Shown here: one piece after another, positions 1 through 7,500 of the stretch
Layout of the letters: every line of letters starts with the position of its first letter
Position numbering within the stretch: position 1 is the first letter of the stretch
From: an uncultured bacterium
Lineage (GTDB): Bacteria > Bacillota > Clostridia > Lachnospirales > Lachnospiraceae
DNA: 8,396 bases
Assembly (NCBI GenBank): GCA_905214365.1
Contig: CAJMMH010000113.1
Coordinates: 1 to 8,396, forward strand
Reading direction: 5' to 3'
Made by a program: the position numbers and the translations under genes
The notes under the pieces: model-generated
Seen by the model: the letters and a program-made list of their open reading frames with translations, nothing else
Databases searched by the model: none
Told to the model about the DNA's origin: nothing

Positions 1-59
1 CCCCACCCACTGCTTATTGCTCTTCGCAATTGAAGCAGGGGACTTACTTGATTTGTTAA
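1..59 (-). repeat. 59-bp direct repeat, copy A of the structured repeat (truncated by window edge)
   Basis: Same sequence as 1597-1655 with one mismatch, in the same orientation, here abutting the 3' end of the peptidase gene. It includes the hairpin 12-21/27-37 and presumably continues past the edge into the pseudoknot part seen in copy B. Confidence 0.95.
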
Positions 60-371
60 ATCGGGGGACTTACTTGATTTGGTTAACTTTCGAATCAATC
101 CCCATCCATATACCGGATCCCAGCCTTTATTCCCAAGATCCTCCGCGTTATCCTGAAAACAACTGCGGATTTCGTCCGCTGATATTCCGCTGTCCATCCA
201 GGCAGCCGCAATTCCCGCAGCCCTGGCCGCAGCGTAAGACGCGCCTTTTCTTCCATGGGTTCCCGCTGCGTCCGCGCAGACCTCTACCATCGGTCCCTGC
301 AGATACCACAAACTGGACCAAACACTTCCATCCTCTTCTATTATAACACCGCCAACGCCAATTACTTCATC
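1..371 (-). CDS. S8 (subtilisin-like) serine peptidase, 3' exon (catalytic Ser), 3'-partial
   Basis: No start codon is needed: read from GAT at 371 the frame is open to the window edge. It begins DEVIGVGGVIIEEDGS, the strand that follows YPA in subtilisins, and continues to the catalytic serine in GASYAAARAAG (Ser codon 239-237; the family consensus is GTSxA). It then gives helix-forming sequence and ends with the usual WDPVYGWGLI. Joined to exon 1 it gives an S8 enzyme of about 280 residues with the complete Asp/His/Ser triad plus Asn. After GLIRKL (about position 88) the reading frame enters copy A of the structured repeat, so the final residues come from repeat DNA and the natural stop has been displaced or lies beyond the window. 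A gene finder working on unspliced DNA would miss this exon because it lacks a start and RBS. Confidence 0.9.
38..80 (-). repeat. Tandem duplication of the repeat's end (two 17-bp copies)
   Basis: AAATCAAGTAAGTCCCC (minus strand) occurs at 54-38 and again at 80-64, 26 nt apart, separated by CGATTTAAC. Copy B has only one version (with AAGAAAG instead of AAGTAAG). The extra copy looks like the stump of an earlier insertion or a terminal duplication at the junction with the peptidase gene. Confidence 0.8.
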
Positions 372-935
372 CAATTTTGTTCACATAGAATCGCAGCTTC
401 CATGCAGCCTTGCCATCTCCGGCAGACATCTGACGCTTTCACGCCAGTGCAGACTATATCTTCATCTGTTTGATTCCGGCATGCTTCAAAACCGCGTCAA
501 AACAGAGCAGTATTTTTCTTCCGCCATTCGCCTGCGGCTTTACTCTCCCTCAGGGAGATAGTCGTTGAAAGTTCTCCATATACAAGACCAATTCCCGAAT
601 CCGCTTTGAACCATTCAGGGCTTCCACCATTTATCATAAAAACTGGATTCGAGCGATATACCAAAATGGAACTTGTTGATTGCGGGAATGCTTTTCAAAC
701 ACGCTTTGCCTGTACTTAGGAGCTTCTCTGCTGAACACCCATTGTTTCACAGCACTTAGGAGACACTTTCGTCCTTTTTTTCACCATATGCCATCCTTAC
801 GTTTTTTCTGCTTTCGCACCACTCAGTTTGCCTTTTCAGGCTGCTGTTTCGGTGTAAGGCTTTAGGGATTAAGAGCATTTAACACTGAGTTTGCACCGGT
901 CACCCGATACAAAGGGCTTATGATCATGTCGTTAC
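372..935 (-). ncRNA. Group I intron (IA-like, td-type), ORF-less, within the S8 peptidase gene
   Basis: This gap-filling stretch of about 564 nt carries the diagnostic group I core on the minus strand. The R-like segment TCAACGACTAT (568-558) and S-like AAGATATAGTCTG (462-450) form P7 (563-558 with 457-452). P3 pairs 887-881 with 514-508. P8 pairs 505-497 with 473-466, with one bulge. A P7.1-like hairpin is at 557-545. A P9-like hairpin follows P7 (446-441 with 434-429). P2 is capped by a GUGA tetraloop (about 908-895), as in phage T4 td. GCCU-GAAA-AGGC (about 843-832) is a second GNRA hairpin. P1 can pair exon GGGU (937-934) with GCCC (917-914), giving the conserved U-G pair. Removing the region restores YPAGWDEVIGVGG (or W-V-D), exactly where S8 proteases have this motif. 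No homing endonuclease or transposase ORF is inside. Exact splice sites are uncertain by about 3 nt. Confidence 0.9.
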
Positions 936-1472
936 CCATCCCGCCGGGTAAACAATACTCCCCAACGGCTGCGTCAGCGATAAGTTTCCTGCCGAAGCAA
1001 TCAGCACACAGCCTTCTTCTGCCGCATACTGAACTGCCTGATATAATTCTTTATTTTCCTGTGTTCCCGTCCAGCTCATACTGATGACATCCGCATGGTA
1101 TTTGTCCACCGCTGCGTATACAGCATCCGCCAGAACTTCCGGCGTACACGTTTCCTTCTCAAAACATTTAATCATGTATAGCTCTGCATCCGGTGCAGCT
1201 TCCTGAATCAAATCCATCATTTCTGTTCCATGCCCGGTTTCATCCGTCAGATCATCCTTTTCCGTCACAAGACTGAGTCCCTGCACACCGTCCCAGTTGC
1301 ATCCAGAATCTAGAACGCAGACAATCACCGGCTGCCTTTCGGCCGCCGATGATTCTTCTGTACATGCAACGTTTTCTATTTCTGTAGATATTTCTGCGGA
1401 TGCCGGGCCTGCGGACAGCAATGCTGCCATCATAAAGATGCACGCTGTCCAGGCTCTGCATTGATTCATCAT
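924..1472 (-). CDS. S8 (subtilisin-like) serine peptidase, 5' exon (Asp and His)
   Basis: This is the first part of an exported subtilisin-like protease. Residues 1-26 are a signal peptide (hydrophobic core CIFMMAALLSAG, likely cut after ASA). Only a short spacer follows before the catalytic core, so there is no full-size pro-domain. The catalytic Asp is D55 in VCVLDSG and the His is H81 in TGHGTEM; the oxyanion Asn is N163 in ASAGN. The family motif YPA (residues 175-177) then runs into the intron: the codons after Trp179 read V-T-T-stop. The true exon therefore ends near 935-936, and the stop at 924-926 belongs to the intron. Unspliced, the product is 182 residues without the catalytic Ser. 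Several Cys residues (37, 52, 58, 103, 109, 155) could form disulfides after export. The gene begins 58 nt after the giant surface-protein gene on the same strand, so a role in processing surface proteins is possible but inferred. Confidence 0.9.
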   Translation of the reverse strand: MMNQCRAWTACIFMMAALLSAGPASAEISTEIENVACTEESSAAERQPVIVCVLDSGCNWDGVQGLSLVTEKDDLTDETGHGTEMMDLIQEAAPDAELYMIKCFEKETCTPEVLADAVYAAVDKYHADVISMSWTGTQENKELYQAVQYAAEEGCVLIASAGNLSLTQPLGSIVYPAGWVTT

Positions 1473-1475
1473 TTA

Positions 1476-1481
1476 CCTCCT
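1476..1481 (-). promoter_or_regulatory. Shine-Dalgarno AGGAGG for the S8 peptidase gene
   Basis: A perfect AGGAGG lies 3 nt before the ATG at 1472 and 6 nt before the adjacent in-frame ATG at 1469. The spacing favours 1469 as the main start; the difference is one Met. No convincing -10/-35 pair lies in the 58 nt after the giant gene's stop, so translation is probably from a message coming through the giant gene. Confidence 0.85.
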
Positions 1482-1530
1482 GTTCATTTTTTAGGTCAAG
1501 CGGATATTCGCAATCCGCTTCGCTGCTTGC

Positions 1531-4500
1531 TCATAACCAAATAACTGCTTCGCAGTTTATCAGGAGGGGCTTGTACCCATCCTGATACAAGCAAGTCCCC
1601 ACCCACTGCTTATTGCTCTTCGCAATTGAAGCAGGGGACTTTCTTGATTTGTTAATATCAACGGTCGGTTCTTCCGGTCCCCAATGTGCCATATACTCCA
1701 GATTTCCGGTTGTGCCCTTTTTTATTACAACTGTTACTGTTTCCTTTTCCAGTCCAGTCCCTGTCCAGCCGGTAAATACATAACCGGGACGCTTCGGTAC
1801 AGCCAACTCAAAATCATCCATATCTGAAGTATAACTGGAAGGATTGGAATGTTCCGCCCCATCCCCATTTAGATCATAGGTAATGGTGTATGTAATTGCC
1901 TTCCAGTTTGCAGTATAACTGCGATTTCCTGTTGAACCAATCGGAATAACAACCACCTGTGTCGGCTCTTTCAGATCCGTTCCTGTCCAGCCAACAAATT
2001 CATAACCGTTTTTCACCGGATTCAGAAGAATGATTGTTTCCGATTCTTCTGTATAACGGGTTGGATTTCCATCTCCTTCTGATTCTATCATACCTCCATT
2101 CAATTCATAGGTAATTTCATATACAACCAACTCTTTTACCTTCCAGTTTGCCCGGTATGTACGGTTTCCGGTGGAACCTGCCGGAATCACTAGATCCTGT
2201 GTCGGCTCTTCCAGTCCTTCTCCCGTCCAGCCAAGGAACTCATAGCCTTCCTTTGTCGGATTCTGGAGTGTGATGGTTTCACTTTCAATGGTGTAACTGT
2301 CCGGATTTCCCGGTATTCCCGCTACAATTCCTCCGTCCAACTCGTAGCTAATGGTATACGTAATCGCCTTCCAGTTCGCTGTGTAACTGCGGTCTCCCGT
2401 TGAGCCGGTTGGAATGATAACTTCGAGAGTCACTTCTTCCAGGCCCGTTCCTGTCCAGCCAAGGAACTCATAACCTTCTTTGATTGGAGATTCCAGATAT
2501 ACTTCATCGTTAATCGTGTAGGTTCTCTGGTTTCCTACATCCTCTCCCCCATTCAGGTTATAACTGATGGTATACTCTGCCAATTCCCAGTTTGCCCGGT
2601 ATGTACGGTTTCCGGTGGAACCTGCCGGAATCACCAGATCCTGTGTCGGCTCTTCCAATCCTTCTCCTGTCCAGCCAAGGAACTCATAGCCTTCCTTTGT
2701 TGGATTCCGGAGTGTGATGGCTTCACTTTCAATGGTGTAGCTGTCCGGATTTCCCGGTGTTCCCGCTGCAGCTCCTCCATCCAACTCGTAGCTAATGGTA
2801 TACGTAATCGCTTTCCAGTTCGCTGTATAGCTGCGGTCTCCTGTTGAACCGGTCGGAATCACAACTTCAAGCACCGGAATGTCACCCAGACCCGTTCCCG
2901 TCCAGCCGGTAAACTCATAACCGGTACGGGACGGATTCTGAAGGGTAATGGATTCGCTTTCTACTCCATATGTTCCCGGATTATCAAGTTCATCTGCACC
3001 ATTCAGGTTATAACTGATTGAATACTCTATCACCTCCCAATTTGCGGTATAGCTGCGGTTTCCGGTCGATCCTTTCTCAATAATAACTTCCCTGGTCGGC
3101 TCTTCCAGTCCGGTGCCAGTCCAGCCAAGAAACTCATAGCCTTCTCTAACCGGATTCAAAAGCACAAATGTTTCTGTTTCTTCCGTATAATCTGTCGGAT
3201 TTTCTCTTGACTCCGCCGGCATCACTCCGCCATTCAGTTCATACGTAATATGATACGAAATAACTCCGTCCTTTGTCCAGTTTGCCGTATAGCTGCGGTT
3301 TCCAGTCGAACCAGTCTCAATGACAACTTCAATCGTCGGCTCTTTCAGATCCGTTCCAGTCCAGCCAAGGAACTCATATCCCTCTCTGGTCGGACGATTC
3401 AGCCGGATAGTTTCACTGGCGACGGTATAAGCTTCCGGATTCCCGTCCGCCTGTCCGCCGTTTAACTCATAACTAATTTTGTATATCTCGTTCCACACTG
3501 CATAAATGGTAAGACCGCCCGATGCGGACTGTCCGGTCAGATCTTCCATGACGCCGTCCGCCGCATCCTTTGTCAGCGCCCATCCTGCAAATTCATAGCC
3601 ATCTCGCTCCGGTACTGAAAGCTGCGGCAGCTTTGCGCCGATCCGAAGTGTAGAAAACTCGTAACCGCCTGTTTTTTCACTGTTATCCGGATCAATCAGA
3701 TGCTCGCTTCCATCCTCCAGGTATGCGGCTTTTCCTTCTCCGCCGTTGAAATCTACTGTGATATCACAGGTCCAGTCTGCGTACAGTGCCACATCTTGCT
3801 TCAGATACTGTCCGAACGTATACGGCTCACCGCTTCCCTTCGGATTAATATACCATCCGCGGAAGGTAAGCCCATCTGCCGACGGATCGGACGCTGCATT
3901 TGCCGGCTCATTTTCCGCCCATTGTTGTGAAACATACTGCTGGTCTTCGCGGTCCGGTATATTGTAATAATAAGAAATAGTGTACAGCTTTGATGCTTTC
4001 AGCGTCAGCACTGCCGCCCGGTTCGGCATCCGGAAGGATACCCGTCCGTTCTGAACAGCCAGCGGTCGTCCATCCATCTGTACTTCTACTCCGCGCCATC
4101 CATCCGCTGCTTCTACCTCAACAGTTACCAGCTGTCCGCTGCGGATCGATGCGTTCTGGCTGTTCCATCCGCCTTCGTTGATACGCCAGTTTGCGCCGCT
4201 GCTCTGCACGGAAAGCTGCTGCTGCGGAACCGTCCAGTTCAGATATACAACATTCTGGCTCTCTCTTCCTGTCAGATAGATACCGGTCTCTGCCATTTCT
4301 CCGCCTGCGTACGTTACCATTAACGCCCGCCTGCTTCCTGCTGTGAAGTCAGAACGTCTGCACGTAATACTCCACTGCTTCTGTCTGGGATCATAGGTCA
4401 TGGACTGGCTTCCATACCCTACATTCGGCTGTACCTGGAATGCCAGATCCGAAGTCTCTGCTCCATTTGCCTTCAGCACATAAGTAACCGTTCCTTCTGT

Positions 4501-7500
4501 TCCAGCATACCGATGCGCAAACAAACCGATTTCCATCGTTGCTGTGGCTGTTTTACTGCTGACCGAGAAACTGACTACTCCGGTCTTGGTATCCATCCAG
4601 ATTCCATTTCTGATCTGAGTCAGATATCTGGCATTGTTTGCTCCCCACCCGATTTCTGCTCCGTTCAGTTCCGGAATGGATTTCTGCAGCTGCGCCAGCA
4701 CTTCATTCTTATTGATTGTTTCCGATGCGAATTTCGGTTTTGAGGTTCCGCTGACATATGTATAGCTTACCGTACGCTCCGCAATCTCTTTTCCGTCCCA
4801 TGCGGCCCGCTCGATTCCCCACTGCCGCGCACACCAGTCATACACCTTAAATTTCAGCACGACCGTCGTTTTCACAAAATTTATACTTTTGTCCAGATGC
4901 AGGGTATGCGTCTGTTTTTTCACAAGCGCTGTTTTTTCATTGTTTTTATATGTCAGTTCCAGATCACAGGATACCTTTGTGATCCCATACTGAGCAGCCA
5001 GCGATTCGTTTACGCGGATCTTTCCTCCGTCAATCCGGAAAATCTGATACCTCGGATCTTTTTCGGGAACAGCAGCTCCGTTTATCTTCACATTTTTAAT
5101 TGCCCATGAGAAGGAAACGCCTCTCGTATTCCACGCCGTCTGTGCGCTGCTTCCCTTTCCGGACGCCAGGTCATAAATGGTTGTTGGGATCTGATTCAGC
5201 TGGAATACCGACTTCTTTGCCGCGTTCCTTGTCTCAATCTTCCATTGTGTATCCAGCCGCCCGGTATCCATGATGGAAAGCTTGCTTCCGATCTCTTTCT
5301 GATAAAGCGGCCAGCGGTCCGACCATACATTCCACGATTTTGTTTTCTTAATGAACAGAATCTTTACCCGGAGCTTTAAATCAATTCTGGCGTCAATTCC
5401 GACTTCAAAATGCAGTGCTCCCGCCTGGGACGCGCTTCCATTTGTCAGCGATGCCGTCAGGAAATACATGCCGGTCAATTCCGCATAGGCGTATATCGTT
5501 CCTACAATGGAAACAGTAACACAGCCGCACAGAGTCAGGGAAATCGTCAGCCGCAGACCGATTCGTACGCCGACTTTTCCAACCACGTAAATGGTTGTAT
5601 TCACGGAATTTTCCAGCTTCTGCGTATAGGTCTTTCCCTTAAATTTCTTGAAGTTATAGTTCATCCCGACCTTCTGGCCGTTCTTTACCACAATTTCCAC
5701 GCCGAACGATGCAATGATTCCGATTTCTCCAACCAGATCCAGCGTCACCGTCAGCGTTACAATTCCATGGAAGCTGAATTTCAACGTCATAAGCCGTACA
5801 GAAAACAACTCTACATACGGCAGAGACGTCTGTATCAGCCCCTGCATCGTTCCCATCAGCTCCGATACCGGCTGCTGATATCCGTCCGCATCAGTCAAAC
5901 CTTCCGGCTTTACCAACTGCTGTAAGGTATTTTTCGCTTTCTCCAGAACCGCTGCCTTTCCGCCTGATTTCGCCTGCATGGTAAGTGAAATGGTAGATAC
6001 CGAGCGGAGCGATACTGACGCGTCCACCCAGAATTTTCCTGCGTCCAGGTTGACGCTGACTCCTACCTCCTGCGTGAACGCAAGCGTCGTCGTCAGGTTC
6101 AGCAGCGTCTTATTTCCGTCTTTTACTGTGACCGTTGCCGTAATGGAAATCTTCGCCGTTACTTTCGATTTATTCACCGTCAGCTTAACCTGCGGTTTTC
6201 CAACCTTGATCGCTGCCGATGCCTTTGACAGGGAGTATACGCCGCTTCCATACTGCTCATCCAGTATCTGCTGCGCTTCTTCGGAGGTAAGTACAGACGC
6301 AAGCATCTGTGCCTTTACTTCTTCGTTTCCGACAACCTGCGCCGCAATTTCCCGCTCGAATCTTGAAATTTCTTCTGCAGTGAGAATCCCTTCCAGATCA
6401 GTTTCTCTCGTTGTATGTACGTCCAGCTCATCCAGATACTGCTCCGGCTCCGCCGCTGTAAATGTAACTGTCGTTTTTCCGCTGCTCACGTCTGCGGTAT
6501 CCACAAGCGCATACAGCACATATCCATCAAAGCTTCCCTCTGTCCAGTCGTCAATATTCTTTTCTTCTTCTCCGATCTCGCCGTCGTACATAACAAGAAC
6601 ATCCCCGGAACTGATACTGTACGTTCCATTGAGCACTAAAGTTCCCGGCGTAACCGGCTCTTCCGTCTCTTCCTCTGCGGCTGTATCCATATCTTCATCC
6701 GGTGGAACCTGCTCTGGCGTATAGCTTTCCAGCTCATCCCACAAAATATAAGTCAGATCTTCTTTAAAATCAACAACTTCCACTTCCGGCTTATACACGC
6801 GAATGGTCAGCGTTTCTGTTGTCTCGCTGTAATCCGCAAATGTCACGCCATCCGAAACAGTCAGCATCACCGAAGAACCCGGCGCAAATCCGCGTGTTCC
6901 GCCCTGCTCCCAGGAATCTCCAAACAACGTCGCCTGTCCGTTTTCGCCCCTCTCCAGACGAATCGCCGGATCCTCTTCGCTTGCGCCGCCTTCAACGGCA
7001 ATCGCGGACTCCAGCTGCGTATCGCCCATTCCTTCCGGAACCTTCAGCGCAATCCCGCCGTCCCAGGCAAAATCGTTGAGCTCCGCATGTTCTGTCTGCT
7101 GATCCTGTATGATCTCTTCCCCCGAAATCAGCATCGCGTACAAGGTCATGCTGTCTTCGATCGGATCGGTATAGCTGACAACGGCTTCTCCGTCTTTTTC
7201 CGTACTCCACCCGGCAAACGTATATCCCTCTTTATATGCCAAAAGCTGCGTCAGCGGCTTTACCAGCAGACACTCACCCTTTGCGAACGCTAATACCGTA
7301 TTTTCTTCTTCTCCGCCGCGGTCAAGTGTCACCCAGACTGCGTCCTCCGGCTGGACGAACCGGGCATAAAGTGTCAGATTTCCAATCACAGAATCTGTCA
7401 TGTAATATGGAGTTGTATATGCCTCATCTTCGTACCATGCGGTAAATACCATTCCGTCGGACTGCGTCTTTGCTGCCGCTGCGTCAATTGTACTTCCCGG

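Larger units (their letters stand above)
1492..1655 (-). repeat. Structured repeat element (stem-loops plus pseudoknot), copy B
   Basis: This compact element lies between the giant gene and the peptidase gene. Read on the minus strand it has a long interrupted hairpin (1634-1641 with 1593-1600; 1629-1633 with 1607-1611; 1622-1626 with 1612-1616). Next comes a 7-bp stem whose loop pairs downstream (pseudoknot, 1560-1592). A perfect 6-bp hairpin with a GAA loop follows (1552-1557 with 1543-1548), then an 8-bp hairpin (1513-1520 with 1498-1505). GCGAA recurs four times, three of them at or next to a hairpin loop. The ends carry short inverted TCAAG/CTTGA. The first 59 nt are repeated at the left edge of the window. 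It could be a non-autonomous mobile repeat (MITE or REP-like), the end of an IS200/IS605-type element, or a conserved RNA; I cannot name the family. It replaces the 3' end of the giant gene and provides its stop. The right boundary is approximate. Confidence 0.7.
1681..3489 (-). repeat. Eight-unit InlB B-like (Flg_new-type) repeat array
   Basis: Eight consecutive units of about 68-80 residues (residues 1632-2234 of the giant protein) share the pattern Y-x-I-[ST]-Y-x-L-[ND]-G, then NPxxYT, a TIxLxNP-like strand, GYEFLGWTGTGLEEPT, a VVI strand, and GSTGNRSYTANW. The last unit is the most divergent (GYVFTGW, TTGNLEYMAHW), as is common at the end of a tandem array. Such repeats fold as small beta modules and act as stalks or ligand-binding spacers in Gram-positive surface proteins. 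The DNA repeats are similar enough to allow unit gain and loss by recombination. Confidence 0.92.

Noticed and set aside
38..80. CRISPR-like repeat-spacer
   Set aside because: Only two 17-bp copies with a 9-nt gap, explained by duplication of the structured repeat's end.
17..346. 109-codon plus-strand ORF at the left edge
   Set aside because: It is antisense to exon 2 of the peptidase and the repeat. The minus-strand reading has clear S8 motifs including the catalytic Ser.
680..865. 61-codon plus-strand ORF inside the intron
   Set aside because: It is opposite the intron core, including P4-P6 pairings, with no RBS or recognisable protein.
372..935. Group II intron
   Set aside because: No GUGCG-type 5' end or domain V hairpin with AY 3' end. 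The P7 R/S segments are those of group I.
924..1472. Peptidase as a simple truncated pseudogene
   Set aside because: The missing C-terminal part is present in frame at 371-1, and the intervening DNA carries a group I intron core, so an interrupted but spliceable gene fits better.
1498..1520. Rho-independent terminator between the two genes
   Set aside because: The hairpin is good, but on the minus strand it is followed by GACCTAAAAAA rather than a T tract, and the plus strand has no transcript to end.
5458..5565. Transmembrane segment (residues about 940-975 of the giant protein)
   Set aside because: The stretch alternates hydrophobic and polar residues as beta strands do and contains charged residues nearby; it is more likely a buried beta region of a secreted domain.
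5978..6724. 248-codon plus-strand ORF antisense to the giant gene
   Set aside because: Ser/Thr/Val-rich translation with no domain or RBS. It mirrors codon bias of the strongly supported minus-strand gene.
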